Shown here piece by piece: positions 46,400 to 57,896 of a DNA stretch of 64,000 bases. The notes beneath the pieces were generated by a model. It did no database searches. It was not told the DNA's origin and worked only from the letters and a program-made list of their open reading frames with translations. The translations under genes and the position numbers were made by a program. Position 1 is the first letter of the stretch; every line of letters begins with the position of its first letter. This DNA is from Hemibagrus wyckioides (taxonomy: Eukaryota > Chordata > Actinopteri > Siluriformes > Bagridae): positions 21,042,928 through 21,106,927 of the forward strand of contig NC_080711.1 of NCBI RefSeq assembly GCF_019097595.1, read 5' to 3'.

Positions 46400-47070
46400 C
46401 AAAAAATAAAGCATGGTTTCTGAAATTTTCATTGAAATGCAATTCTTTTGGAACATTTGCTAAAAGGCATATTCACAACCACATTCCAGCCATTCACAGA
46501 CAACTATGTTGTTTTTCTGGGGTACTATTATATTATTTGTTTTACATTTTGAAAGTTTATGATTCATTTTTATGATTCATTCATTTTATTTCAATTTATG
46601 ACTGAAATAAAGCTATATCGTGCTTTTTTTTGGGTGATCTGAGTATATGATGACTGGAACACAGCTGCTCACATCGGCGCTTTCACTTTTATTTAGCGAG
46701 TGTATATTTGTGCTATGTTGTTTTTCTGTGGTACTATTATTGATTTTACATTTCGTCTGCTTAGCAAAAGTGTTTATGACTGAAATAAAGCTGTTCACAT
46801 CAGTGGCCGCTTTCATCGGACTTTTGATCAAAACGCTGCGGTTTGCAAAGTGCGCGCCGAAGTGCGAGCTTTATTTCAGTCATTATATACTCAGATCACA
46901 AAGAGTGGAAACTTTTGCAAAGCAGACGAAATGGAACATAATAATGAAATCATGGTACTCTAGAAAAACAACATAGCACAAATATATACTCGCTAAATAA
47001 ACGCTGCCGTTTTATTTCAGTCATAAATTCACAAAACCACATTCCAGACATTCACGGTGAAATAATTATT
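46400..47070. mobile_element. Foldback / inverted-repeat element
   Basis: Arms at about 46688-46793 and 46868-47001 are inverted copies: TTATTTAGCGAGTGTATATT in the left arm against the complement of ACTCGCTAAATAA in the right arm, with CTATGTTGTTTTTCT and ATTTCGTCTGCTT also shared. Extra direct and inverted copies of GACTGAAATAAAGCT lie at 46600, 46778, 46868 and 47010. No transposase frame. Class unknown. Confidence 0.7.
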
Positions 47071-48119
47071 CGATGCTGGACACAAACAACGATATGAAAG
47101 ATTTTTTGTTTATTTGTTTCTTCATTCAAGCCCTTTGTTGGACACGGGCAGCATCAGCACATCACTCCCCCCAAACAACACAGCAATTATCATTTACTTC
47201 CATCTGAATAGAGTCGTTTACATAAATCCTGCATGTGAATGGAGCTCTAAGTGCGGGGGCGGGGCTTCGGCTAGTGTGGAGACGAGAATTTGACCTCGTA
47301 CCTTTGTTTTTTTATTTTTAACATTAATTTAATAACAAACATTTATTTGGAAATAAACTTTTTGGAAAGACAACCATCTACCGTTTGTGTACATATTTTT
47401 TTCTATGTTGCTACAATATAATTTTTGTATAATTTACAAAAACACTTTCAAAGAGAAAAAAGATGATTGGCATCGTCGACGATGCCGTCGAGAGGTTGCG
47501 CTACATTTCCTGCGGCCAGCAGAGGGCGACAGCGGTGTATAGTGAGGGCGGCCGTGTGGGAGGAGTCGGCTACCCAGAGTTCTCCGGGCACCTGCCAAGA
47601 ACCCCATCGTCACATCCCTTTGTACAGGGGTGACTTGTATCATATGTTAGGCAGATATGCATTTTTTAAAAATGGAACTGAAAACAAAAGCAGAAAGAAA
47701 GTGAAGGAATAAATGGGAAATATATTTTAGGCATGGCCGGTTAAAGAAAAGAAAGAAAGAAAATAAGACAAAGAATCAGTTGGGAAGTTTTCAAAAGTGC
47801 ACAAAAACACTCAAACCCGTCTCTAAAGCTTGATCTTACCTGTATATTCTGAACTGTCCTGTAACAATGACAGCATGTCCCGATGTGTTTTACTCCTTTA
47901 TCACAGCATTTTGAAAATAATGACATTTCTACAAATTCAACATTTTGTACTTTATATTCTTTATAGAAGAAATGTTATGAAACAACCGCAAAACAAATTG
48001 TTTCCTTTTATCAGTTGTGCTCAGTGTCAGTGTCTGTTTCAGGAAGGGGCTTTAGCGGGCCATGTGCTCCAAGACGAGTTACTGTGACACAACAACCCAA
48101 ATTTTAACCTGTTTATGTT
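47071..48119. other. Unassigned insert within S21
   Basis: No supported gene. It includes a GC-rich patch at about 47465-47590 with the perfect 18-bp palindrome GGCATCGTCGACGATGCC (47469-47486). Short reading frames here have no recognisable domain. Confidence 0.4.
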
Positions 48120-48240
48120 CAGTGACAGACAGATATAACTGTCCACGACAGCCACACTGACACAAAAGACTTCAGAAACGTATACAAGCACATCCTCCTG
48201 AGCTGTAAATATTCCCTCAGCAGGGACCTGCACCCCAGAG
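48120..48240 (+). pseudogene. ighv: S21: residual V end, degenerate RSS and 3' flank
   Basis: TATAACTGTCCACGACAGC corresponds to the TATTACTGTGCACGAGAC of S14. It is followed by heptamer CACACTG at 48153-48159, a spacer in which the nonamer is deleted, and the family D 3' flank (GCTGTAAATATTCCCTCAGC). Confidence 0.75.
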
Positions 48241-48574
48241 ACATTTATTAGATATTTTAGTTCTCAGTTTCTTTTCATCTTTTCTCAAACTTAACTAACT
48301 CTCAATAATTCTCATTCAAAAATTCTCAGCCCTTTTCTTATAATTATCTCTGGCTGATGATTAAGGCTGAAGACAAAAATGAAAGCAAAATGATAATAAA
48401 TGGTGATAAAATTTTCTTTCCTTTGCAAGTGGGCTCAAAATATATTCTGGTTACATTTGTTAAATCATTTCTTTGTTCATTTGTTTACACAATTTGATGA
48501 AAAATGTTTAAAGAAATTATGTACTATCGGAAGACTGCCATAATAACTAGGAAAAAATACATAACCCATTCTGA

Positions 48575-48609
48575 ATGCAAATTTCCCAGTTCCCAGGCAG
48601 ATATAAATA
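48575..48609 (+). promoter_or_regulatory. Octamer and TATA of S22
   Basis: ATGCAAAT 48575-48582 and TATAAATA at 48603-48610. Confidence 0.85.
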
Positions 48610-48661
48610 CACTGCATGTACATGGCAGCCTCTGTGTTTAGTTGCGTACAGCAGAGGAATC

Positions 48662-49094
48662 ATGAGCTGGTCTTTTCTTCTTCTTCTGATATCTTTTGTT
48701 CCTTGTGAGTAAACATGTCTCTAACATCATACTCAGCTTTTTATATGATAAATATTTCAGTCTGTGTTGAGTCCACTCTCCTCTTTTCAGATGTGTGTTG
48801 CATCAGTCTGACCTCGTCTCCTGATGAGGTTAAACCTCCCGGAGCCTCCGTGAAGTTGTCCTGTCAGATTTCTGGCTATGCCCTCACTGACTATGGAACA
48901 GTCTGGATCAAGCAAGCTCCAGGAAAAGGCTTAGAGTGGATCGGGATCATATGGGGTGGTGGAAGCATAGACTATGGAACTTCCTTTAAAACTCGTTTCA
49001 GCATCTCCAGAGACACAAGCAACAATGTGCTTTACTTAGATATCAGCAGCCTGGTGTCAGAGGACACGGCTGTTTACTACTGTGCAAAGACAGA
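48662..49094 (+). CDS. ighv: S22: functional-looking IGHV, family G
   Basis: Exon 1 48662-48704 (MSWSFLLLLISFVP, donor GTGAGT), exon 2 48791-49094 after CTTTTCAG. YVCCISLTSSPDEVKPPGAS, Cys23 in LSCQIS, CDR1 [22 protein letters not shown]2 IIWGGGSID, FSISRDTSNNVLYLDISS, VYYCAKTD. No stop. An FR1 Cys near the N-terminus (VCC) is unusual. The heptamer is the variant CACAGCT. Confidence 0.94.
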
Positions 49095-49133
49095 CACAGC
49101 TGTACAGCTCAGTGCTAGAGGTGTACAAAAACA
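49095..49133 (+). other. 23-RSS of S22 with variant heptamer
   Basis: CACAGCT 49095-49101, exact 23-bp spacer, ACAAAAACA 49125-49133. Confidence 0.8.
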
Positions 49134-49560
49134 TCATCATCAATAAAAATGCAAGGATGATCAAATTAACAAGTAATACATTATAATGGGGAAAAACCCT
49201 CTCTTTCACCAAAACTCAGTCAAACAGATGTAAAGCTCCTAAAGTACAACACTGCAATATATTATACACACCTAACATTTTTTCTGTGTTTTATTTTGTG
49301 CTTAATATAAAGATGTATGTAAATAATATTTGGTGTCTCATGAATTATTACATTGGGAAGATTAACTAAACTAAGCAACACGTCATGTCAGTTTTCATCC
49401 ACTCCAAAACCTAATAAATAAAAATATACAAATACATTTTTATAAAATTAAAAGAGTCACACACCACTTGACACATTTCCCTCAGTAATTACACTGATTA
49501 GTGCATCTTTATCTTGAGTCTCAGGATTTATTGCCTCTATACTGGTCATGGACACGCCCT

Positions 49561-49584
49561 ATTCAAATAGATTCAGGTATAAAC
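49561..49584 (+). promoter_or_regulatory. Orphan family D promoter (S23)
   Basis: ATTCAAAT 49561-49568 and TATAAA 49579-49584, matching the promoter of S27. Confidence 0.7.
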
Positions 49585-49669
49585 AGCATGTTCGTGGATG
49601 GTCTGGTCATCAGTGTGCTCTTTGATAACACTTATACATTTTAAAATTGTGTGTATGCGAACTGTGAGA

Positions 49670-49676
49670 ATGATTT
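49670..49676 (+). pseudogene. ighv: S23: family D leader cut after seven bases
   Basis: The sequence follows S27 through its ATG (ATGATTT) and then switches abruptly at 49677 to the large duplicated block. Nothing downstream of the start codon remains. Confidence 0.8.
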
Positions 49677-51829
49677 AGCTGGACACAACATCACTGACCT
49701 CTAACATCAACACCTGTTAGTGCCCTCTGACCAACGGACCACATCAACATCTGCAGCTCCGATAAGCGACTCCATCTTTAGTTTAACTTTTTATTATATA
49801 CATTACTCATTAAGACTTTAATCTTTATTATAGGTTTAAGATTTTTCTATACTTTACTATTTATTAGACATTTAAGATTTTGTTGTATTTTAATAGACTT
49901 TACTGTTCATTATACTTTTTTATTAATAACCTTTTATCATAGCTTTACATATTTTATTGTAGTTCTATGTATTATATTTATTATATTGCATTTCTAATTA
50001 AATCCTAATAAAAATTTATTAGCTCATATTTGAGGTTTCATTGTGATCATTCCCAGTTTTTCTGAATGTTTCTGATGAATGTTGGGGTTGAAATGTAACT
50101 CTAGAAACAATCTGAGACTTTTTCCTCCTAGAAAAGAAAGACTTGTTTTCTACTGACTGTGGAATTAACACTTTATTTAGATTAAAACAAAAATCTATTA
50201 AAGAAACATTGAGTTCATAGTCAAAATGATGAAAATTAAATCACTCTCATATAGAGCCTCCTGTCCCCTATGGCAATACGGTGTTTAACTCCATCTCTGT
50301 GTTATATACTAGAACCTAATATTTAACAGTGGATTTGTACATGACGCCATCTTCAAACACAAATACTGATCTTTTTGTACTGAAGTGAAATGATGTTAAA
50401 TGAATGTGAAGTAAACAGTAGTGGCAGAAACACTGCTTAGATTCATGATACTGCGTTATTTACATGAGTCTCTGATTTACAGAATTATATTCCTTACTAA
50501 ATCCATTCATGAATCTGACTCTGAATTTGGCAAGAGCACAACACACAACAGAAAGGCAGCCTAAGACATTAGGCTGCTTTCTAGTTAAGGTATAGAAAAA
50601 TCATTTGTTTATAGAAAAACAGTGCCTGCAGAAGATGCCTTAAAAAAATCTGAGCAAATTGGATCATTTATATTAAGCATTCCCATGTGGAATGAAAAAG
50701 TATTCAACAAAATTCATTCATTAACAGTTATTCATTCATTAATAATCAGATTTTCATGAAGATTCTGTGTACCATGAAAACGAGTTCACTTTAAACAACA
50801 CATTTTCTCTCAGCAATGTATGACTCTGGATGCTAGTTTAATTTTAGACTCAATATGATCATAACTCAGTGGTTTTCATATCAGAGGACAGATGAGGTGG
50901 ACAGTTAGGATACATGGAGAGATGGGATTGAATGGATAGATGGAGGACAATGTTCTTTATATTTTTTTATGTTTGTTAGATTGTGTGCAATCTTGCATCC
51001 TGTGTACCAGATAAGTAGTGTATCTATTGTGTTATCAATTTTCCATCCTTTTTTTTATTACAGAAGTAAGGATTACAGATCATTACTTTCTACCCTGCTA
51101 TAATACAGTGTTGGAGGCATAAAAATGATCTACTTTAGGTATTTGTGCTGCACAGAAAGTTAGCACCAGGAATGTAAATATTTTAATTGGTTCATTAACT
51201 AAGGATGGTTGTTTTTGCATGAGAGACAATTATTAAAGTAATGATCAACATTTTCATATAATTCCATATTAATGTTGCTGCTGTCTCTCTGCAACTGATA
51301 TTACACAATAGTGATCCAACACACACAGTTCATAAAAGCTTTCTGCTTGTTCTATTCTAAACCCCTGCGGTTTGGTGGATGTGTGTCTGACAGACGTCCT
51401 GTACAACAAGTCATTTATTTTACATTTTCTGGTACAGCAGTTAGTTTAAAATAAAAGTTAGTTTAACAAAGGAAATTAAGTCTCACATTATTTACATTTT
51501 ATTCACACACAAAACATTAATGGTGAACATTTTTGACTTTATAAAATTATTCTCTCAAGTCTTAGGGATCGGGCCCTATTAAACAATAAAGAAAGTAAGA
51601 CGTCTTTTTTATACAGCCTGGACATGTTACACATGCCCTTTTAAACTGTGATTTATATGCTTTATTTATATGTTTCTTATATTGCTGTAGTTTTTGTTCT
51701 TAGCATTGCGCTAGTAACTTCTGGTCAGTTATCACATTACCCTGTGTATACTGACTATATGTAAGATATACAGTGTGCAGTCTACAACCTGTCTTTATAT
51801 TACTGTCTCTATTGCTGCTGAATATTTAG

Positions 51830-51830
<1 letters not shown>

Positions 51831-51922
<92 letters not shown>
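51831..51922. repeat. (ATCT)n microsatellite
   Basis: About 22 units, longer than the other copy at 34.64 kb. Confidence 0.95.
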
Positions 51923-52862
51923 ATTACACCTAGGGTCATTTTAGAGTCACCTGTTTGATTCCTGATTCAATTTCTTGAAGAAGATCATTTTAAACTTTTG
52001 AATAAGAAAGAAGAAGAAGTATAGAGAATAGTTTCACTGTTGAGTTGTTGATAGATATTAGATTTTACATTTTCACAAGATCTGCAGGTGGCGCTAGAGC
52101 TTAACAAATATACTGTTACATTGTAGGTTTTTTTAAAGTGGTCATAAGTACAATGCATTCTCATATCCTCAGTCAGGGCTAGATACTACACAATTTCTAT
52201 GTTTTTCTGTCAGACAATGAAAACTGAGACTGTCTCTTATAGTCTAATTCCCAAAGAGGGAAATAATAACATTCACAGAAAAATTGCTAACTTCTAATCA
52301 GTGATTATTAAATACATACATTTCACAAAAGTTCCACAACATTAACTATTAACTATAAACAAACAAAATGTTCACTGTATTCTTCTTTAATTAATAAATA
52401 AATTGTAATCGTTCACAGACTGCTGCTGTATAAGAGAAATTGTGATTATAATAATTAATGGTATTGAATATTGGAAAATAATTATCTTCCGGTTTGTAGC
52501 AGTAACTCCCTGACACAGTTCAGCCAAAGTATGCAGAACTACACAATATTTTTTTTTTTTTTTCTACTTCACAATAATTAATTATTGGCATCTACATCCA
52601 CCACCTCTACAATTCCTGACATCACACTGCCTGGTCCTTGATTATTGTCCTATAATAACACACCCCCAAATGTTTTACTCCTTACTGAATATGCTGATAA
52701 GGAAAGTGCATTCTATTCACATAAATTCACCTGAGAAAGTCTCTTAATGATCCAAATTTTATAGATTTATAATCACAGATTAGAGACGTTCATGAGATGA
52801 GAGGAGAATTTCAGGTGTAAAGGAATCCATCCAATTTTGTCCCTAAGATAAGGAGTGTCTCT

Positions 52863-52892
52863 ATGCAAATGTCCTTCCCTGTTATATATTTA
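52863..52892 (+). promoter_or_regulatory. Octamer and TATA of S24
   Basis: ATGCAAAT 52863-52870, then GTTATATATTTAAG. Confidence 0.85.
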
Positions 52893-52939
52893 AGCAACAA
52901 AGACCAAGAGCTTTTACTTCTTCTGCTTCAACACACACC

Positions 52940-53382
52940 ATGATCTCTACATCCCTACTGCTGCTGCTGCTGGCAGCCGTACACTGTAAGTGTTTTTACA
53001 TTTGACATGTAATACAGTTTTGGTTCCTTAAAGCTTTTCACTTTTACATCATTAAAATAACTTTTCTTTAACAGGTGTTCACTGTGTTGAGCTGATCCAG
53101 ACCGGATCCACAGTATTAACTCCTGGTCAGTCACTGACTCTGACCTGTAAAGTGTCTGGATATTCATTAACTGATAGCAGCTACTGTACAAACTGGATAC
53201 GACAACCTGCAGGAAAAACTCTGGAGTGGGTCGGACGTATGTGTGGTAGCGGTAACACTTACTACAGTGAGAAACTGAAAAGCAGGTTTCAGGTTTCCAG
53301 AGACACGTCCAGCAGCACAGTGACATTAACAGGACAGAACATGCAGACTGAAGACACAGCTGTGTATTACTGCGCTCGTCTC
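52940..53382 (+). CDS. ighv: S24: functional-looking IGHV, family B (Cys in CDR1 and CDR2)
   Basis: Exon 1 52940-52985, exon 2 53075-53382. CDR1 DSSYCTNW, FR2 IRQPAGKTLEWVG, CDR2 RMCGSGNTY, FR3 FQVSRDTSSSTVTL, VYYCARL. Canonical residues plus the extra Cys pair. The V end is in a different frame relative to the heptamer, so the germline reading continues through the RSS instead of stopping there. It sits at the same place in the large duplication as S16, but its CDR1 and CDR2 are more like S6, so conversion may have acted. Confidence 0.95.
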
Positions 53383-53421
53383 CACAGTGAGACAGATAAA
53401 CAACATCCCTGTACAAAAACT
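53383..53421 (+). other. 23-RSS of S24
   Basis: CACAGTG 53383-53389, 23-bp spacer, ACAAAAACT 53413-53421. Confidence 0.93.
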
Positions 53422-53957
53422 CCTCATCCAGTGTTCATTATAACAGAATGTCCAAAAGACACAACACTGATCTATAGAAGTCAAAATAACACTAAATATA
53501 CCACAAATGAGAACAAAGTGTTTCAATCTAGTTATTTTTGAAAGTCAGTAGTGTTGATTTAAAACCATAATATTTTATCTGTAATATTGCTCCACATCAT
53601 AAACGCTATTATAGTCATATCACTATCCAGAACTTTATCTAGTGTAGTGTCTTTGGCTAACAATAATCACCTTGACAAATTAGAATGTGTGATCATGTGT
53701 AATGCTCTCACACTTTCTCACATATTGTTTAAATTAAAAATGTGAGAAGTGTGAGGGCATTTTTTCATAACTTCAGAGAGGTAGATTTTTTTCTATTACC
53801 ATAATCCCAGTATCATCAATCATAGAAAATAGTTGTCAAAGTTGTCAAATCCGTGATGTCTGTTTCTACATATGATCCACTTATCCTCCATCAGATGAAT
53901 CTCCTCTTCATGATTTAAATACATTTCAGATACATTCTCCTCCCATCATCAGCAGAT

Positions 53958-54002
53958 AAGCAAATCCAAGCATCAGAGCTGGATCTCACTCTATTTATAT
54001 GA
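53958..54002 (+). promoter_or_regulatory. Variant octamer and TATA of S25
   Basis: AAGCAAAT 53958-53965 and TTTATATGA near 53994-54002. Confidence 0.7.
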
Positions 54003-54063
54003 TGTGATGGTGTCTGTTAAACTTTGGAGAACAGAGAAGACTCCAGTACAAACAACACACACC

Positions 54064-54500
54064 ATGTTCTCTACATCTCTACTGCTCCTGCTGGCAGCTA
54101 CTTCTTGTGAGTGCTTTATCAAATTCATTCATTTACTAGATGAAGAATAAGGGTGCAGCAGATATTGTGTGAGATATCACCATGTGTTTTCCTCCACAGA
54201 TGTACATGGTGAGGAACTGACTCAGCCTGCTTCCATGACAGTCCAGCCAGGCCAGAGTCTCTCCATCCACTGCAAGGTTTCATATTCAGTTACGAGCTAT
54301 TATACAGCTTGGATCCGACAACCTGCAGGAAAAGCTCTGGAGTGGATTGGATACATCAGTAGTGGTGGGAGTACAGCTTACAGTGACAAACTGAAAAATA
54401 AGTTCAGCATCTCCAGAGACACTTCTACTAACACAATAACAATTGGAGGACAGAACATGCAGACTGAAGACACAGCTGTGTATTACTGCGCTCGACGACA
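54064..54500 (+). CDS. ighv: S25: functional-looking IGHV, family A
   Basis: Exon 1 54064-54106, exon 2 54200-54500. YVHGEELTQP, CDR1 SYYTA, CDR2 around [16 protein letters not shown]. One base longer at the V end than its siblings (CGACGACA), so the germline frame does not meet the heptamer stop. No internal stop, good splice sites. Confidence 0.94.
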
Positions 54501-54539
54501 CACAGTGAGACAGAATAGTGGATTCCTCTTACGAAAACC
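54501..54539 (+). other. 23-RSS of S25
   Basis: CACAGTG 54501-54507, 23-bp spacer, ACGAAAACC 54531-54539 (A to G at nonamer position 3). Confidence 0.88.
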
Positions 54540-55200
54540 TTATGAGACATGTTACACACATCCTCTCAATGCAACTAATAAATCATCTCAGTCACACTTT
54601 CACTTTCTTCTATTGTAATAAAGTTGTAATAGTTTGCAGTGTTTTAAAACACAGTCACACAAAGTTATTTTTAAATAAAAAATAAAACATTAATGAAAGA
54701 GTTTATTATCAGTTTATTCTGAACTATTATTAATCCCTTCATTTTACAGGATTTTTAACCAACAGTTGAATCAGTGTTTACTGAGTGGATTCAGGAATAA
54801 TACAGCATGTTTCCAGCAGTGTGTTGTGTTTAACACACAGTCTGTTCTCACAGTGTGAGGTGCAATAATTGAAACAACTGAAGGAGGCAGCAGAGTTTAA
54901 CAAATAAAGTGAAAAAAGTGAATCCACAAACTGTATTCTGTATGAGACTCATTCACTATCATTCATTATCAGACAAACATCTGATTATTTTTCACAAATT
55001 AGGATTATTGAAATGAAAGCAAAATGATAATTAAATGGTGATAAAATTTTCTTTCCTTTGCAAGTGGGCTCAAAATATATTCTGGTTACATTTGTTAAAT
55101 CATTTACTTGTTCTTTTGTTTACACAATTTGCTGAAAAATCTTTAAAGAAATTATGAAGACTGCCATAATAACTAGGAAAAACTACATAACCCATTCTGC

Positions 55201-55235
55201 ATGCAAATTTCCCAGTTCCCAGGCAGATATAAATA
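55201..55235 (+). promoter_or_regulatory. Octamer and TATA of S26
   Basis: ATGCAAAT 55201-55208 and TATAAATA 55229-55236. Confidence 0.85.
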
Positions 55236-55287
55236 CACTGCATGTACATGGCAGCCTCTGTGTTTAGTTGCGTACAGCAGAGGAATC

Positions 55288-55743
55288 ATGAGCTGGTCTT
55301 TTCTTCTTCTTTTGATATCCTTTGTTCCTTGTGAGTAAACATGTCTCTCACATCGTACTCAGATAAATATAGATATTAAATATAAATATAGATATGATAA
55401 ATATTTCAGTCTGTGTTGAGTCCACTCTCCTCTTTTCAGATGTGTGTTGCATCAGTCTGACCTCGTCTCCTGATGAGGTTAAACCTCCTGGAGCCTCCAT
55501 GAAGTTGTCCTGTCAGATTTCTGGCTATGCCCTCACTGACTATGGAACAGTCTGGATCAAGCAAGCTCCAGGAAAAGCCTTCGAGTGGATCGGGATCATA
55601 TGGGGTGATGGAAGCATAAACTATGGAGCTTCCTTTAAAACTCGTTTCAGCATCTCCAGAGACACAAGCAACAATGTGCTTTACTTAGATATCAGCAGCC
55701 TGGTGTCAGAGGACACGGCTGTTTACTACTGTGCAAAGACAGA
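55288..55743 (+). CDS. ighv: S26: functional-looking IGHV, family G
   Basis: Exon 1 55288-55330, exon 2 55440-55743. Differs from S22 at few positions: FR2 is KAFEWIG rather than KGLEWIG, CDR2 IIWGDGSINYGA rather than IIWGGGSIDYGT, FR1 M for V. Canonical Cys and Trp present, no stop. Confidence 0.94.
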
Positions 55744-55782
55744 CACAGCTGTACAGCTCAGTGCAAGGGGTGTACAAAAACA
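55744..55782 (+). other. 23-RSS of S26 with variant heptamer
   Basis: CACAGCT 55744-55750, 23-bp spacer, ACAAAAACA 55774-55782. Confidence 0.8.
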
Positions 55783-56253
55783 TCATCAATAAAAATGCAA
55801 GGATGATCAAATTAACAAGTAATACATTATAATGGGGAAAAACCCTCTCTTTCACCAAAACTCAGTCAAACAGATGTAAAGCCTCTAGAAGTCAACACTG
55901 CAATATATTATACACACCTAACATTTTTACTGTGTTTTATTTTGTGCTTAATATAAAGATGTTATGTATCTATATAAAGATGTTATGTATCTATATAAAG
56001 ATGTTATGTATGTAAATAATATTTGGTGTCTCATGAATTATTACATTGGCAAGATTAACTAAACTAAGCAACACGTCATGTCAGTTTTCATCCACTCCAA
56101 AACCTAATAAATAAAAATATATAAACACATTTTTACAAAATTAAAAGAGTCACACACCACTTGACACATTTCCCTCAGTAATTACACTGATTAGTGCATC
56201 TTTATCTTGAGTCTCAGGATTTATTGCCTCTATAGTGGTCATGGACACGCCCT

Positions 56254-56276
56254 ATTCAAATAGATTCAGGTATAAA
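56254..56276 (+). promoter_or_regulatory. Variant octamer and TATA of S27
   Basis: ATTCAAAT 56254-56261, TATAAA 56271-56276. Confidence 0.65.
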
Positions 56277-56362
56277 CAGCATGTTCGTGGATGGTCTGGT
56301 CATCAGTGTGCTCTTTGATAACACTTATACATTTTAAAATTGTGTGTATGTGAACTGTGAGA

Positions 56363-56643
56363 ATGATTTTAGGATACTGTATTTTATTTGCGCTAATATC
56401 ATGTACGTTTCACATGATCCTCACTAGGAAATTTAAATATTTTCTCAATACTGTTTCTCTCAGCAATATAACATTTAATTCATAACTCCCTTCTTTTCAG
56501 ATTCTTATGGACAGTCCCTGACCTCATCTGCTTCTGTGGTGAAGAAACCAGGAGAATCGGTCACTCTGTCCTGCACCGTGTCTGGACTCTCCCTTAGCTG
56601 GTTGCACTGGATCCAAAACCAGGACATGGACTGCAGTGGATCC
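56363..56643 (+). pseudogene. ighv: S27: family D IGHV pseudogene
   Basis: Leader 56363-56402 (MILGYCILFALIS, donor GTACGT), exon 2 from 56501 with Cys in LSCTVS and LHWIQ. In FR2 the bases GTCAG expected after TGGATCC are missing, shifting the frame, and at about 56643 the V sequence ends in a Tc1-like fragment. CDR2, FR3 and RSS are absent. Confidence 0.88.
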
Positions 56644-57029
56644 ACTGGCCCCTCGTCTAGCGTAAATGCTCCCTGGCCCATGCAGGTCGTCTAGCACGCA
56701 GACCACGCTGATGTAAACGGTTTCGAATGGTCTGATGTGACACTTGGTTGCCTCTCACCTCCCTTAAATGTGCCTGGAGTTGAGTGACATTCATCATCTG
56801 GTTTCGCAGGGCACTGTTCACAATGAAGCGGTCATCAGCGTGGGATGTGGCCAAAGGACGTCCACTTCTATGACTTTCTGTGACTCTTCCAGTCAACAGT
56901 TGGACATGTGCATTCAAAAGTGTAGAGAAGGTCAAATTAAGTTCACCTGTAAAGGTTATAGTGCATTTTAGGTGCATCCTGAAATTTCACCCGAAAGCTG
57001 AATATCCTTAAGTTTTTGTGAGTAGTGTA
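56644..57029 (-). mobile_element. Tc1-like transposon fragment (transposase N-terminus)
   Basis: Minus-strand frame 56977-56657 reads TGRVTESHRSGRP, then DDRFIVNSALRNQMMNVTQL and QTIRNRLHQRGLRARRP, the N-terminal HTH region of a Tc1-type transposase of a different subfamily from the intact copy. The outer end near 57029 (TTTTTGTGAGTAGTGTA) looks like its terminal repeat. The DDE domain is missing; the broken end abuts S27. Confidence 0.8.
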
Positions 57030-57780
57030 TGTGTGATGGTGGTGGCACTAATCTCAAAGACAAAATGAAGCGCAGGATCCAATTGTGCAAGTTGTTGAAG
57101 TGGATATTGGTATCAGTTGTAGAAGCTCCACACACTCAGCTCAGTACAAAACACAAAAATGAGAAACAAAAAAAGAGAAAACATTTTTATTATAATATTT
57201 TTTGCACCTGTTGATGGCAGCAGCTCACTTCTACTAAAAACTCATCAACTTGATTTTACAGGAAACTTTTTCTGGAACAAGAAAAGACATGGGTTTTATC
57301 TAAAAAAAAAAAAAAACTAGGAGCAGAGGAATCCTCTAAATAACAACAGCAATAACACACACGATATATCAGTTTGAACGATTTATGTAGACATAAAGAG
57401 CCTTTGAATTGATAACCTATACAGACGGTGCCTTAAAAAAATCTGAGCAAATTGGATCATTTATATTAAGCATTCCCATGTGGAATGAACGGTTAATCAT
57501 TCACTGATCTATTCATTAAATAAAATACTTTGTTTATTAATAATTAAATAATTAATTAATTAATAATTAAATTTTCTATTTCTATTAATATTAATATTCA
57601 AAGTGACGCAAAAGTTACAAGAACTCTCATCTCTTACTTGCATGTACACCAGTTATTAAACACAGCCACTAAGCTGAACTGGCAAACTGTAAAAGGTGAC
57701 AGCGTTTTTTTCCTCGGCTCCTCCAAAACCAGCCTGTGGATGTCCAGATTACAGATCTGACTCTATTGGTTAAGAAGATG
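57030..57780. other. Intergenic, S27-S28
   Basis: No gene. A short module at about 57425-57490 repeats a piece of the large duplication (ATCTGAGCAAATTGGATCAT, as at 33.57 and 50.65 kb). Confidence 0.5.
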
Positions 57781-57783
57781 TCG

Positions 57784-57791
57784 ATGCAAAT
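57784..57791 (+). promoter_or_regulatory. Octamer of S28
   Basis: Perfect ATGCAAAT. Confidence 0.75.
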
Positions 57792-57896
57792 CTTATTTGC
57801 TCTGCAAAAAAATCAATATTATTTGCTCTGCATAAAAATCAGCTTGTTGCTCAGCCGAAGCTCAAGTGAATTACAGAACCATCACCAAGTTTGATT

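Larger units (their letters stand above)
48370..49676. repeat. Segmental duplication of S22-S23, copy 1
   Basis: Near-identical to 55011-56369. Truncated on the right by the large block at 49677. Confidence 0.85.
49677..53852. repeat. Recent segmental duplication, copy 2 (contains S24)
   Basis: Near-identical to 32613-36653. The left edge falls inside the S23 leader. It carries about 102 bp (51287-51388) absent from copy 1, bounded by GTCT direct repeats. Confidence 0.9.
55011..56369. repeat. Segmental duplication of S22-S23, copy 2 (S26-S27)
   Basis: Matches 48370-49676. A 21-bp unit (AAAGATGTTATGTATCTATAT type) is repeated about three times at 55952-56012, where the other copy has one. 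Confidence 0.82.

Noticed and set aside
46647..46976. 109-codon + strand frame in the foldback element
   Set aside because: No recognisable domain; covers inverted arms and shows no start context or homology I can name.
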